From Phoronis australis (Eukaryota; Phoronida; Phoronidae), in contig NMRA01000079.1 in NCBI GenBank assembly GCA_002633005.1, positions 305,798-369,797 on the forward strand: a stretch of DNA of 64,000 nucleotides. Reading direction: 5' to 3'. How positions within the stretch are numbered: the stretch's first letter is position 1; every line of letters begins with the position of its first letter. A program made the position numbers and the translations under genes. Below are positions 33,501-48,100 of this stretch, in pieces. The notes beneath the pieces were generated by a model. The model worked only from the letters and a program-made list of their open reading frames with translations. It was not told the DNA's origin and did no database searches.

Positions 33501-36500
33501 TGTACATGTAGACGAAAGCGCTGACGTGTAAAACCGGTACTGACAAGCTTGGGAGTCAAGAACACGTACCTCTCGCCGGTTTAAAGTAGATTACCCTGGG
33601 TACCAGAGTGCTATAACATGAAAGCTCTATACTGCATCAATCTCCAATTTTCATTGGATTTCTTCAACATTTCGATCATAACGATTCATGAAACACAAGA
33701 CCAAGTGTTCAATCCGTGATGTTACCATGTGTAATTGAGAACGTTACTCGTATCAAAGAATGGACATGAAATGTTCCAACCCTGATAAAAATAATTGTGT
33801 TGAGAGACATTACTGTCCGTGGCTTTGGTCAAGGTCTAGTTTCAAGTTTTAAGGACTGGGACATACAAACATATCATTGAAATGTGGAGTAATAAATTGA
33901 ATGAAACAAAATAAAATACGTCATACCTTATGTAATCGAGAGATGTTGGTTTTGATGATTTCACCAGGCGTCGCTGCAGGTGAGGAAGGTGAACAGTAGA
34001 TGGCCACGTGAACTGCGACGTCATCAAAGGTACGTAACTCGTCTCGCTAGAACAAAGACATCCTCCCTCGAAATACAGGAGCAATTGCAACTTTGCAGTG
34101 ACATCAGTGATCGACATTGGAACACGTTCGCGGAATCGAACTAAAACTATTTTTTCAAGAATGAAAATCTTATCTTAAGCTGTAAAAAAACACCTTCCCT
34201 ACAAGAAAATAACTGTTTATTTAGACCCCTTAATGCTCTGACATGGGTCTAGTCATGTTCCTTACATACTCACATGAAAAGTGGTTTCTGGGTTTATGAC
34301 AGTTGGGGTTACTTCTTAAAACCGTGCTCACTGGTGCATGAAATGCCACGTAGTGTGACCTACCAATTGGAGCCTCATCACAAGCACTAACGAGGTGTCA
34401 TTTCTTTGGAAGACCTGAAATCACCTCCAATTTAACTAAGGAACTATTTCAGACCAATTTCATAACGGTAAGCGGTCGAAATCAGCAAAAGTTGGTTTTG
34501 TCATCGATGGCGAGATATTTTTCGTTGATTCACTTGGCAGCGCATCTTCTACACCAAGATTCCGCGGAAACTATTCAAAGTAATACTTACCGACAAGATT
34601 GTTTGCAATTGCATTCGATGACGTCGGATGAGTACAAATATTCAATGGCTTCTTTGCACAAATCTACAACAACAAACTGTGTTCAGGACTGACAATTTTA
34701 AACAATTTTCACTGAGAATGTCTGGCCACCTACTTTATCTTTTCAAAAGTAGTTGGGTATTTGCGAAAATGTTATGTTTGTTTGCGTCATGATGATTTTG
34801 AAGAAAATTGTTTTTATTGTGCTTACATTGAGTTCTGTTGAATGGGTTGCAGTCTGTAGTTTGCCCGTCTCCATAATGACTGCAGGCGCACGTGCTGTAG
34901 ATGTTGTCTGCTAAACATTTCTCTAGGCATGCGCCATGCACGAAACCCTTCTTTTCTTCGCACTCAGGCTTAAGATGCTCTGTTACAACCTTGGGAAAAT
35001 AAAAAAAACAAAATATGATAATTAAAATATCACCAACTTTAATTTTTTGCTATCTTTTGTTATTTTTCATAGAAATTTTCAACAATGGTTGCAGTAAGAA
35101 GAAATCAGCGATATTAGGAAATCTAAGGAAACAGTTCGCTAGAAAGTCCGCACTGATCAAAATATTCCTTTTCTCTGACTTCTAAATTGGGCAATTTCTC
35201 AGAATTTCTCCCCACTTTTTCGGGTAATAATATCGACTGTGGCACTAGATTACAGTAATCTATTTTCAACATGAGAGGACAACATATCGCGAAAACTCCG
35301 TTGACTATTGCAGACGTAACTAATTGAACAACTACCTAGTTTCCTAGTAACGCAGAGGATCAGATAAATACTGTGGAATCGCCCAAATCTAGGTGTAACG
35401 GTTGGAAGTCAAACCTAGGACTATTACTACCAGGTCAAACTCGACAAGTCTACTGTGATTCCCAACTGGTGACATGCGCAGCCAATTTAAAGGTCCAGTC
35501 ATTGAATTGTTTCTTGGTCCTGCGTTTACCTTTTTTACAGAAATCACATTTCTCACTCCAGCCGCTACTTCGATGGGCGTCACGTCATAAAAACGTGCGC
35601 TTGCTGGATGAATGAAGATTTTGGCGCCAACAACTTCAGACAGGAAGCGCACATACTCGTAACTTTCAAGGTCAAGGATTAAAGACACGCCTGAAAAAAA
35701 GCAAACCTTTTACTCTTGTTCTTCACCTTTGGGGAGGTTGAGGAAGGGTGGAACCTCAAGATACAGGGTGCGACAGAAAGATCTGGTGCACTTGTAGGTT
35801 TAATATAAACGTCAAATAGAGTCAACATCAAAAATGAGTTTTTGTGTTCGAAATATACCCGGAATCTCCGAAAATAGGCCCATTTAAAAGTAGGCCCATG
35901 CGTATGTAATATGTTCTGGCAAGACATTATATTTTGAGATCACAATGTCGCTCAAATGACTATCATTTTAGCGTAATTTTACGTAGTTGAAAACAGTGTT
36001 GAGTGAATGATTAATGATAAATGGTAACAATATTAGCACTTTGCTCATCATTGTTACGTTAATTCATTTTAAACGGCTGATCTGTCTTCCCATGAAAATT
36101 CCGCATCTGAATTGCGCGATTTTACTGTTGTCGGTTACTGTGTTGCCATACACAGTGTTAGCATGCCGTCCGATCATAAAGTAAATCGGACGTCTGATCC
36201 GCTGTTTGCAAAAAAATAGCATTTGAATGTCAATGACTCATTCAGTTTACGTTATCATCATCAGCTCCCAAATAAGAAAGATACATTCCGAAAATACTAG
36301 CACATATTACACAAAGACGGTAAACGGGAACCCTATGTGACATGCGCGCTCCCAGCCTTTAATATGGGGGGCTCGAATTTCCGACGATGTGGACCTTTTA
36401 CTAACAAAAAAGCAGGAGAACCAAAAAACGAGATACCACGTTCGGAGCTGTGAATTGTGCGAATTGTGCGTTTACGCCTTTTTAGTGGACTTTTGTCTCG

Positions 36501-38113
36501 TTTTCTCGAACATTTTGTTTCTCCGAGGCGAACCTTTTTGTCCACTTCGCCAAATGGGGGTGCACGCATGTGTGAATGCTTGTTTTGACGTGGAATGGTC
36601 TGAATTCAGATCAGACGTCATTTCTCTCTTCTGAAGATTGTTGGCGTTGTTGCGCATAATGTGATACTCCAGCAAACTAACCTCTGTGGTCGCTATGGTA
36701 ACTCGAAGCAGCATGTTGCAGGTTGAAACAGTTTCCGTAGTGGCTGTGCTGAACAGTGGTGAACACACTAAAATTGAGGAAACATTTGTGATACACACGG
36801 TTATTTCTAAGTCCTAATGGAGCACACCCAGAATACCTCTGGTATTTTCATGGCTTACGTAAACACATGTTCAGCGTTCCGAATGACCGGTAAAGGGATG
36901 TGATGTAAACTTGGTTACAGACATCAGTCATAATAACAATAACAGTGGTCTACTGTATGATGACAAAAACTTATCTAGCACTATCACCCTCTCCATCATC
37001 ATCGTCATCACCATCGCCATCATAGTGGCGGCCATAATCAACACGATTATTGTGCACGACATTTTATATCTCGAATATCATGGCAAAGTCGCAGTGTCAC
37101 GTAGCTACATCATTGGCAGCGCACCATAGGGGGCGGGGTGGGCTATATTCCCCCACTTTTGTCAATGCTACGCCGCACGTGGTCTATAGGCGGTGCACTG
37201 CAGGGGGCTAAGGGGGCTTTAGCCTCCCACTTTTTACAGTGCTGCGCCGCCCATGTACATGCACTGTGCATGTTCAAAAAACACAATACAACAACATTCC
37301 AACTTACCTTGCATTACACGATGCGCCGTTGATTTCACATTTAACAAGGACGTCATCGATTTTGTGACCGAACTGCTTGAGATCCGAAGATGACGGTCGA
37401 AATATTTTACGCCGCAGCTTGACGTCTGCTACAGCGTAGAGACTATTCCAGTCACCTCGTTCAATGGCGAAGATCTTTTCTAATTGATTTGATTTCAAAA
37501 TGGATTCTGTGTACTCTGATGGATAATTATTCAGCCATTGGCGAACAATGTCGTTACTATTTTTAATATCAATATTTTTTATCACAGCTGCAACTTGAAT
37601 GGCTGACACGTTGGAATAATAATCATCAACTGAAATCATATCCTTGTATTTTGAATTCTTCAAGACTGCGCTCAGGTTCATCAAATTACTTCTTTTGAAA
37701 ATATTTTCGTTGCAGATCGTGACAGAAGGAAAGTGCGTTTCCTTGTCCGTCTCAATAGAGGTACGAAAATAGCGCCTTGAAGACAAATATTCAGTCGTCA
37801 GTACGTAGATACAATAACTTAAAGCACCAAGTCCGCACAAAAACACAACACTCCAGAATACTTTGGCAATGGTGTATTTTGTCCTCGACGCAAACGGCAC
37901 TCCATGTCCGCTGGATAGTGAACATAGCGATTTCAGTTTTCGCACGGGATACACGGGTTTGAAATCCGGTAGCGTGAATGGACTGTTACCGATGTTCGTG
38001 CCCTCACGTGACGCGTGCATATAGTCGAGTCCTTGCATTAGTGTTGGTGTTGAGGTCACAAAATGTTCACGTTTCTTCGGTAATCGAAAACCACCAGCAT
38101 CGCCGTTTTCCAT
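30534..38113 (-). CDS. DEG/ENaC (ASIC-like) cation channel, complete, 10 coding exons
   Basis: Amiloride-sensitive-family trimeric Na+ channel subunit of the plasma membrane. Exons: 37308-38113 (ATG), 36682-36767, 35530-35690, 34827-34989, 34591-34663, 33927-34046, 32875-32941, 32467-32600, 31293-31527, 30534-30998 (stop). All phases agree: 2310 nt, 769 aa. Landmarks: His-Gly gating motif at 70-71, TM1 about 82-104, FPSVTICN at 128-135, HYGNCFNLQ in exon 2, SLILDLESYEYV in exon 3, a cysteine-rich domain (CLEKCLADNIYSTCAC) in exon 4, ECNCKQSC in exon 5, and TM2 about 495-520 with the selectivity filter Gly-Ile-Ser at 509-511. The cytoplasmic tail is unusually long (about 235 aa) and His/Gln/Arg-rich (HHHPHR, QQRQHHQLHHKR). 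For exon 7 the stronger-looking donor at 32868 breaks the frame. The weak donor GCA|GTTTTC restores frame and family spacing. Exact subfamily not assigned. Confidence 0.93.
32015..32147. mobile_element. MITE copy B (relative of 13080-13209)
   Basis: Shares GAGATATTGCCGTGTATTTC and ATCACGTGACTT(T/C)GGCTAG with the element at 13080. Inverted ends are degraded (CAGTAACTCGACTAG against CGTAGCGTCACTG). It lies in an intron of the channel gene. Confidence 0.65.
36983..37022. repeat. ATC-rich imperfect trinucleotide tract
   Basis: CATCATCATCGTCATCACC-type tract in the first intron of the channel gene. Confidence 0.6.
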
Positions 38114-38682
38114 GCTTTGCTATTCTCTTTTCTTCTACATTCTAAAATATAACATGGAAACCAAACGATTCATAACAAAGCAAAACGGTAAAGAACACAA
38201 GGGTTTCTAATCTCCAACATCCCCGGCGGGACGAGGAGATCGTAAAAGTGAGATTTAGAACATAAGAATTTACCTGATGAACAGAATATTACCTTGGTAA
38301 CCCAGATTGATGTTACAAAGCCACCACGATTCTCTCTTACATGTCACCGTATTCCGGGTTATTTGTATTGCGCAGAAAATGTTGAAATCGAACGAATTCG
38401 ACTGTGCTTCGTAAATTCTGCCTTGGATTCAAACCCTGCTTCCGTGTGAGTGGCGTGATAAATCTAAACGTTTTCATCAGAGAAATCTAAACCTTTTTGC
38501 GAATGTGAACATTACGTGTATTGGCATTACGCATAATTTTATTCACGAGCTCTCTAGAATAGTTCATTGCGGGTAAGGAGTTTATGATATTTGTCCGAGT
38601 TTTTGACAACTTTTGGCCGAGGTTTAACACGCAAGCGCACGCATCGCATTCATCAACTATGGCAAATGCACGTTCTTGCACG

Positions 38683-38729
38683 CTGGTACCTGAGGTAGAT
38701 GCAGACTACATATCTACCATGGGTACCAG
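38683..38729. repeat. Imperfect inverted repeat (hairpin)
   Basis: CTGGTACCTGAGGTAGAT and, after 11 nt, the near-complement ATCTACCATGGGTACCAG. Could be a foldback remnant. No function is implied. Confidence 0.5.
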
Positions 38730-39941
38730 GCTAGATCTTGAGCTGCTGAAACTTCAAGCAAGCTTTCAGTGCCATCGTAGTCTGTGGTGCCATAGTTTCC
38801 GAAAACAGTTTGAGTTCTTGTCAAATTTTCCTCTCCTGATAAGCGCAAAGGAGTTATTGAGGTTTGGCTTGATTTTTGCTTTTGACTATTTTTCTTTCAT
38901 GTTTGTGCCGCCGTAAGTTATGTATTACGTAAATGTATTTTTCATTTAAAAACAAGACTGAAATCAAAAACAAACATTGTCTATCTAGCATAAGTATCGC
39001 GTACAGTCGCTGATTTGAAAGTTGCAGACGACAACAAAATATATTGGAAGTTCCAAATGCATATTAAAAATTTTACTAACAATAGACCTTTTTATCAAAC
39101 ATTTACTCATGTTTCTATCCAATAAGAACTATACACGTAGCTTTAAAGTCGTCAGTTTGCTTTTGGCGAGTCAAGCGCTTACAAACTGTGAGAAACTTTG
39201 GTTAATTCCCCGTTGTTTCTGACGTGAGATTAGACAGGATATTAAAAAACGGCAGTATTGATTAAACAATAACATTACGATTTCCCTGAACCGTACCAGT
39301 GGCTTCGCTCCAGAGAATCCAGCGGTCGCAACACAGATGACTATCAAGCCGTTGAGAAGCGCAGAGGAAAAAACATCAGGAAACGCAAGACATCGATCAT
39401 GAATTTGTATTGCCATAACACTTAACAGTTATCCAAGTGTCCGTTTTCATAATCTGTCTTATTTTGAATGGAGTGTTGAATGTAATCGAGTGTTGAGAGA
39501 GCTAGTTCAAATTTCCGATTCTTTTACATTAGACACAGATGCCAAAACGAGCCCGGCAATAGTAGACACCACAAACACATCAATTGTTTGGGCTTATTTA
39601 CTTTTAAATAGCCTTCAACGCGAATTGTTCATTTTGTTTGCTAACTATTTAAGTTAAACCGTTCATGTTAAACACCGGTTTCCAATAAGCACCAGTGCCG
39701 CTCATTGTACGGGGCTTGGGAAGCGTTGGGATTGAAAAGGGGGGTCCCTGTCTTCACAGATCTGTTTCATGGAAAAACGACTTTATACTGAAAAAGAAAC
39801 CTAGTCATGTGCATTACAGCGTAGAAATAATTTATAGAACTCATTTCTGTACATGTATGTGTATATTTTCAAAGCTGCAACTCTCAGTTATGTGTATATT
39901 TTCAGACTGCGGCACTTTGTTTTTCAGAAGCTGTGGTGCGG

Positions 39942-39975
39942 AGCGTAAGACCAAATTTCTGAATTAAAGTCTAAG
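39942..39975. repeat. Short dispersed repeat, copy 1 (AGACCAAATTTCTG)
   Basis: GCGTAAGACCAAATTTCTG followed by TAAAGTCTAA also occurs, with changes, at 52992-53029 and 60316-60348. Probably the conserved end of a degraded transposon family. Confidence 0.5.
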
Positions 39976-42900
39976 CCACTTTCACTAAACAGACCAGAGG
40001 ACTTCTGGAGAAGTGTAGAGATGTAACAGAAAGCACCACAGTCCCTCAGTTCTTGAAAACGTTTATGGTTCTGAATAGTGCAGGCACCTCCAGCAATTCT
40101 GATGCGGACCTGAGTAACTAGCGAATTGGTTTTGTCTAAATAAAGTTGCAATAACGATAACATGTCGTGGCAAAGTTGTCGTCGTGCTTTGGCAGAAAAT
40201 TTGATAGATAGTGTCATAATAAGTCGTAGGTGCTTTTTTCAGTTAGAGAATTGGTTTAGATATTCGATATTCGGTTAACTTATGAGCTTTGCGACGCCCC
40301 ATATACAACGCTATTTCACAGGTTAAATTCAAAATGAAATAACATAGTCTTGCTGCGTTGAAGTTTCCGGTCTCAGAAACTATGATTAAAGGCCATTTTG
40401 TTTGATAAACAGTTATGGAAAAATGGAAATCTAACTCTACTCAATAAAAAAACTTCCCAAAATAGCTCCACACAATAACAAACCGATGTCACTTTACAAA
40501 ATGTACTGAAGCACTTATATTTCCACTGACAGTCATGGACTGAAAGTAATCAGATAAACAAACGACAACACAACGGACGCTTTACCTGGGGGTTTGAGGA
40601 AGTTTTAATCGACAGAGCGAATACAGCATTTCTCCACCGCTCGACTCAGTAGTGTCAAACCAATGGACACAACATTAGCGGAGAATGAGGAAATACTTTT
40701 GACATCTCATGCACATCTTTGTTACATGTAGCTTCCTTGTATCGAGTCCGAAACCTGTTCATTGTGGACGTGAATTGATTGGCTGACAGAACTCTCAATT
40801 TTGTGCCAGTACTCTTAAATGTCAATTTTCAAATTTCCATCACTTGAAGTTTAACAAAGTTTGGAATTCTTACCAAAACAAACACCCACTGCTTCGTGTG
40901 ATTTCAGCACGTGAACCCAAACGACGGATGGTTACATAATAACCCAACACCTCAACTAGAAAATCCCCAAGGATATACAAGGCAATTTCTGCCAATTCTC
41001 GTACATGCGAACACAATTTTCTCCTACAAACCACTCTACCTCAATCAAATCAAGCACATTGAATGATAAATATCAAGGCTTAGCAAAATATGCTTACTAG
41101 ATGCGTTATTTCTGAGAGCCCCCGGCAACTGTCTCAAGCATTCACCAGTTCGTCAAACGACAGTAAGGCTCGGTTGTGAAACAAAAATAAACGAAAGGCT
41201 TAAAATCAATTCACGACGAGAGGAGGCCAGAATTTGACTTCACAAACACATACCTGGTAGTGTAGAATCGCTAGACGTGTGTGTCTCATAGGTATATCCT
41301 CAAACAGAACGTGGATTTCTTATTCGACTCACCTTTGCGTGATACCTTGTTTCCATCAATTTCTGATGCGCTACGAGTTGCGTGAGGTTTCGTTTTAGCG
41401 TGAAATCTCAGTTCTCAAATCAATACGCTGAATAGACTGTAGAGGCAATGTTGGCAAGTCTGATCTGCTCGACTATTGTCGTATTATATGGCTCCTCAGC
41501 GTTGGCCTGACTGGGAAATTTTGTCCCTTAAGAAAAACAAACCCTGCCCCCCACCGTAGTCGGCCTATATTCTGGTGTTCTTTGTATAACTCAGTTGCAC
41601 ACAACAAGCTAGTGTTTGGTTTGGTTAATATGCTCATACGCTCACCATTGTACTGGTAAGTGAGTGTTAAAAGCTATTGTCATAAAAATCACACGGACTA
41701 TTCAGGGACACGTGACGTCCAGTTGAACAACTATGATGATTATTGTTTTCATATTCAATATTTTCACGAACAAAAAGAATTTGGAAGGCGAACCGAAGAA
41801 TTGAGATGATTGAAAACAAATTAAGTAGTCGCTGTCTTCTAAAATTCTCGTAATGCAGTGAAGCGCCAACAGTTCACGCCGGGAGTGTGTACAATAATAT
41901 GCAGTGTTTATTTAATAGAAAATACGTTATTAGTAGCATTTTTTTCTGCCGAGTTTTGGTATAATTTCGTTGTCACAATATTAAAAACATCGAACACGAA
42001 ATAGTTCTGTTTTATTAGATACATTACATTACGAACATTTGTCAGGTATACATGTGTCACCACGAGGTCTTGGTGCAATCTTAGGACGACTTCAAGGATT
42101 CACTATTCATCGCAGACTTGATTGAGTCTCTTACTCATTTTGTGTGAGCCATTAATAAACGTGGTGCTTACGTCTTTTGCTGTTAGAACTACTTTTATTG
42201 AATTAGCGAAATGCTTGATCGGACATTTTGCGCACAGGAAATTCGACACGCATCCAGAGTAGGCGAGCTGCCAGAAGCTTCTTGGGACGGTCAGTCACGA
42301 AACTATTGCATGCTTACAGGTTTTGGAGGCTATGACCTTATCGACAAGTGTGTGATTTCTCTGAGCCAAATCTTCTACAGAACTATGAATTTTGACCAAA
42401 ATGTATTATATTTTTGAAAGACAAAAGCCTGTAAAATTTGATTTTTGCCTTTATACCAAATCTGACATTAATTAGGTACTGACGTGACCACTGATGCTGT
42501 TTTGGAAAAGAAAGGTGCATTCAGAGTTAAGTGAAAGGGTAATCAAGGCCGTGACTAAATTTCGTTGACCTGAAAATGTTTAAGATGAAATCTCAAAAAT
42601 GTTGTTATATGACTTATTTTGAGGTGGGAAAAGTAGAATGGAAAAGGAGACAGGTATAAATTTGAGTGGGATTTCGAGTAAGGGACTAGACTCCGGACCC
42701 CAGGGTGATGCACTGGGTGATGCGGACAGGGTGGAGTAAGAAATTCGTAGTTACGGTTACCCTATGAGGGGGGGGTGTGGTAATGACAGAAAATGACCGA
42801 GATCGAGTGGCAAATCTGTTCTGATATCGTCCCAATGTCAAAGCACTTGTTCTACTTCTATTTTAAGTGGATTTTAACCTGCCGTCCTTACCAAGAACCA

Positions 42901-45118
42901 ACATGGACCATTTAATGTTGTGAAATTGGTCTCCAATTGTTCGCATGACAACACAGGTATGACTCCTGGGCTTGAAGGTAACTGACAGTTTCTCAAGACC
43001 ACCATCAACAGTCACCGCCTGTCATTTTACTCACAGAGCATGACCTCAACAAATAAGGAGCTGTCAGGACAATTTTACAGCGCCAGTGATCTAAAAGTCA
43101 AAATTTTTCCACGGAGCTGAAGTGTAGAGCCACTTTGATACTATACTTAAAAGGATACTAAATCCTGTTTTGTAATTTCAACCAATCGTTCTGTCAATTA
43201 ATAATGCACCATACGCGTCCAGCTTGAGTGATAAAAGTAGGATTCAACTCAAAGATCATGCTTTCTTTGCCACAGAAAGGATATTGTGGTACTTGGTGGG
43301 TGGCCGTTCCCCACAGTTGCCGTACAATTCAAAAAAGCGTAGGTCACGCTTGCTCATTTAGCAGACTTTGAAAGGAGTTTCCAAGTTTCCCCGAAATGTT
43401 GAGGGTTGTCAGGGGGATACAGAGCATTATTTCGTTTCACAGAACTGGATGGGAAAGTCATTTTTGCTATCTGTTAATAGGCCAAAATCGGGTTTGGTAT
43501 CATTTAATTTAGGATGCTGAGAGTTCAAGGATTCGTGAAACCATTTTCGCCTTACGGCAAAACAACAAATGCCATTTCTGCATATTAAAACACATTTTAT
43601 TGCACAACAAACGATTTTAAGATAAAAAACTGGCCCCAAAGAAAACAAAGGTTCTTTACACGTCCACAACACACAGTCAAGACCCAAACTTACACCCAAA
43701 CTCTCGCACTTATTCACCTTGACCTCCCTGTTAATAATATTAGTATCACAAGGAAAACCTTTCTTGAGTGACTCGAAACCAGTGACAACGGATTCGAGAA
43801 CGGAAATCTAGAGCTTGAGTTGAAAGGTTGTAGTCAAGCTAAGATCATCATTTGTCATGCAGTAAAGAACAGTTCCACTGAAAACTGGCCAAAAGAGATC
43901 TAACATCTCAGGAGACAGCTCGTGGCATAAAATATCATAACATGAAAAGGTTTGACTTGATTACTACCTTGTTAGACATGCTAAAAAGATAAATTTCAAT
44001 GCTTCCAATACAATGCAGAGTTTAATAACATAATACTGAGTCTTAACTAAAAATAACTAAAACTTTTACAGGACATTGAAACATCATGAATCTGCATCCA
44101 GATTTGTACTTGAATCACTACCCAGTATCTAAAATGCTAAGCCAATACCTACCTAAACCCTGACGACCAACAAAACCATTTTTCCTTAGTTTTCAGTTTC
44201 AAACTAAAATGGTATGTCACTCCATAGACTACATCTAAAAAGTGGTAAATCACATGTACAGTTTCTGTCTGGTCTCTTAATTAAAGTTCCAAACCATCAA
44301 CTGTTAAGCCCCACCTGTAGTTTCATCATGGAACCAACCTACTTCTATCAGACTAACCGTCATACTGCTTTCGACATGTAAAACAACTGCTTTGAATTAA
44401 ACTCACTCCCGGTAAGTTCAGGGCCTGGGGTCTAATGCCTACATACAGAATTCAAATAAAAAATTGACCAATTGCATGGCACACTTCGAGTAAACTTAAA
44501 AATTTATACTCGAATCTTGCAGCATGATTGACTAAATTTGAGCCTGAGTTTGGAGATTAGTTTTAATTTGAAGGTTAGTGTTTAAGAGGCAACAAAAATC
44601 TCTAAAGGCAGCGCAATGGAACTTAAATCAGAAGACTGTATGCCAGATATACCACTAAAACAAAGTCACTTATCACATATATTTAGTATTTTGGTAGCAG
44701 TCGGTAGGGCCCGCATTTTGAGAAAAAGTTTTGTGCACTTACTAACAGCCATCAAGCTGGTTCTCAAAATCCAAGACACCTGTAAGTGATCGGTCCTTCT
44801 ATTGTAACACAAAGTTGCCAGTCTATTTTCAGTGTCAAAAGGCAAATGATCTAACAAAATTACAGTTTGGCCATAAACAAAAGCAACAGAAAGTTGAAGA
44901 TGAGAGCAAAGTGGATTTACATTATGAATTAAAACACATAAAATTTCCAATAAATTCCAAACTTAATATTCGGGTTCACTTCCAAGAGCTCAGAATCGTT
45001 TTTGTGCAGGGAGTCACACTTCGGACTGTGCTTGAAGACGACACAAGGAAAATATCAAAATGTTGTTCATTCATAATCCAAATTACAGTTGCCCACATTA
45101 TCTTCGAACAGTCAAAAT

Positions 45119-48100
45119 TCACACATGCATAGTGGCTGAAGTCTTAAGAAGTGAGACACTGCTACAATGTACAGGGTTGTTGGCAAACACCTTGACGGGT
45201 AAGTCCCAGTCCATGGTTTCCACAGCGAGGTCAGGCTGACCCATCCAAGAGGTGCTCTCTGAGGGGTCAGCGGGGACCTCCATCTGGGTGAGGGGTGACA
45301 CTGATGTGATGAATTCAAAGTGGAGTCGATACTTCAGTGAAACTGTAAAGAAATTGACACGTAGAAATGAAATCCTGGTCTTAGGTAAAATTCCGCGCCA
45401 TAAGTCAATTAAATCTGCAAAATAGAAGAATAGTTTCAAATATCCCGAGTGATATTAGGTCTCTGTAACATGCAGAAACATAAAGAAAACAATGGGTCGA
45501 GCAATGGATTCCTGGTGCCCGAAATACTGGAAGGAAGATGAAACACTAGAATGCTGTTGTCGGTCGATGTTTCACTTGTCAAAGCATTATTTAGAAAAGA
45601 ATGCCTTGAAAGCGGTTTCAGTGAAACTATCGAAGCTAATAAAACATTACAGCACTTGCAAAATTCCTCAAGCAGGCTGATAGACTGGCAGAGTATGAGA
45701 ACTACTCATGGACAAGCATTCTTAACAAGCGAAAGGTGGGAAATCCCTCATTCATCAACAAAGACCTGGCGGACCAGGTCGAAACGTCTGCTAACAACCA
45801 ACCACGTCTCTAAGTAAGTGACTTTTTACATCTACAATGCCTCTAGAGACCAATGATAAACCTATTCTCCAGAACTAAAATTAAATCACAGCGTCTGTAG
45901 CAATAGACCTGTACAAGGCCTAAGTAATGTGTCCGCCTTTCTGTTTTGCATACTTTATTTCACAAAATTCCGACATCACTGTCCGAGTATAATTGTCATT
46001 ATTATCATTATTTAACTATCACACACAAGAGAATGACAACAGCTACTTTACAGAATGAATTAGTCAAGAAGGTGTCGCAAAAATCACCTCGTGAGAAATT
46101 CTACAATCTGACCACGTAAAAGTTCACTTTATAAATTATTTTCTAACCCAGAATAGAAATCATAAGTTCGACAGGCTTTTGTATATGCAATTTGACCGTT
46201 TAAATGCAGAAAATCGTGTCATAAACTGTTCCCGCACATATTTTATGACATAACTGGGGTAAAATCAGGATTACAATGTTACTCCACAGCTCCTTCAAGA
46301 ACGTACTATTAATAATTGAACTGGGAAAATCAAACCTTGTAGGATGGTCAGACAATTTTCTCCTACCAAGTTCCTTAGGTATTTTTTCTCCTGAATTCAA
46401 TCCACAGTTTTGATAATAAACGTCAGACTACGCAAGTCTTGCAAAATCCTTAATATTCTATATTGCATGCTATAAACACATTGAATGAGTGAGCTTCGGC
46501 TAACGCTACTTAAAAATAAACACAATATGTTGGATAAATGAAATTTCATTTTTGTTTAATTTCTCAACAAAAATAAGTTTTCAAGTAATTTCAATAAAAG
46601 TAATGTAATTTTTTGACAAAATTGTAAAATTGCTATCACAATTCACCAAAAACATAATAGCATCACCACTGTGTACCTACCTATGTCTGTGACAAAAGAT
46701 GGCGTTGCTGTGAGTGGAATCGGTATACTGATGTGTGTACGTCTGGTGTGAAGACAGAACTCATGATGCTTTCCACAGGTGCCTTCAGAGGGTGCCTGAT
46801 CGTCTTTAGCCCGGAACTCCGTGGCAATCTGCTCATCGCAGAGAAGTGACACAGAAAACTGTAAGAGCACAACAGAAATGAATTTTGAAGTTTGCGTCCA
46901 GCTTAAAAACTTCAGGTGTCACAGGTAAGCAGAATTTGTTGAAGGTTTAGCCAAGTAATAATGAGCACGTCACAGTCTAAAAATAGTTTATGGAAATTAT
47001 CTCAATAACTGGCAGATATGTATACTTTTGCTCAAGTGAGATTTAATTATTAGTCACTTTTCATGACACAAACCCCAGGTCACCAGGCAGGCGAAGTAGT
47101 AAACTGTTGAATTGATTGGGATGGGGAAGTAGGTAGTCTACCTTAGTATTTTGACTCCAATAGAGTTTTTCATTTCCTGGTACTCCCATGGGCCAGTGCT
47201 TATGTACTGCCTGAATTATAATTTTCAAAGTTCATGGACATGCCGCAAAAGTATTATTTGGAAAAGCCTCCCCAAGATTTGCTTGTCATGAGTTCAACAC
47301 TCACTCTGGCATCTGGATGACAAAGCGGTGCCAGGGCTCCTGGAGATATTTTTAACTTGGGACAGTTGAGAGTTCCGAGTTCGTCTCTTACACTTGTTGA
47401 CACATTTTGGGCATCGATACGTACTTCTCTTCATTTAGTTTTAACAATGAAGAGACAGGGGTGACGATGAGGGGGGGGGGGGNAGAGAGAGGGAGGAACG
47501 GGGAGAGAGAGGGGCACACCTGAAGTTTTCACAAGTTTGACATTGAGAACTATGAAGAATACAAGTGACAAAATAGCAAAAACACCAAATCTGTCACAAA
47601 GGGTGCAACAGGATTCGGCTTGGCCCAAAAATTTATGAGTAGCATCGTCTTTTTGATAGGAAGAAACATACCATACAGATTTCAGTTAGACTCAGCTCTA
47701 GTGACTGAGTAGAGATAGAGGAAAATGCAAAAATCTAAAATTGTAACACAGAGAAACAGTGCTAGTTGGATCCATCCAAAAATCGTCATTTGTCACCAGT
47801 TTCATAACAAAACTGATGCCGAATTTATGATGATTGCGCAAGGGGTTTAGGAAATATAGCAACGGACGCTGGACATCCAGACAAAGATAACAGCCATGGG
47901 CATCTACATGTATATGTGGGTGCATAACAATCACCTGAACACATGGTACTGTAGCCTCAGTGAAGTCAAATATGCCAATAATTTCTTCTCCAATCTTGAA
48001 GGCCTGTTTTAGTAGACTAAAGCGTACAACTTTTCCCTTCGTATTGCTTATGTTGTAATTTTCTGAAATCACACAATAGGTAAGTATACTTGCTATGCAG

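Larger units (their letters stand above)
38114..45118. other. Large region with no gene recognised
   Basis: Between the channel 5' end and the RGP1 3' end. Probably contains the channel promoter or 5' UTR and the RGP1 3' UTR. Local features noted: an 18-bp inverted repeat at 38683-38700 / 38712-38729 (CTGGTACC...GGTAGAT) and a short dispersed repeat near 39942. Open frames here lack splice or family support. Confidence 0.4.

Noticed and set aside
39924-40217. 97-codon minus-strand open frame with protein-like composition
   Set aside because: Its end coincides with the dispersed AGACCAAATTTCTG repeat, and no family or splice support was seen. It could be a transposon remnant.
44419-44570. Possible third copy of the CAGGGCCCGGTCTC MITE family
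   Set aside because: Only a short, gapped similarity (CAGGGCCTGGGGTCTAATG) with no convincing partner end.
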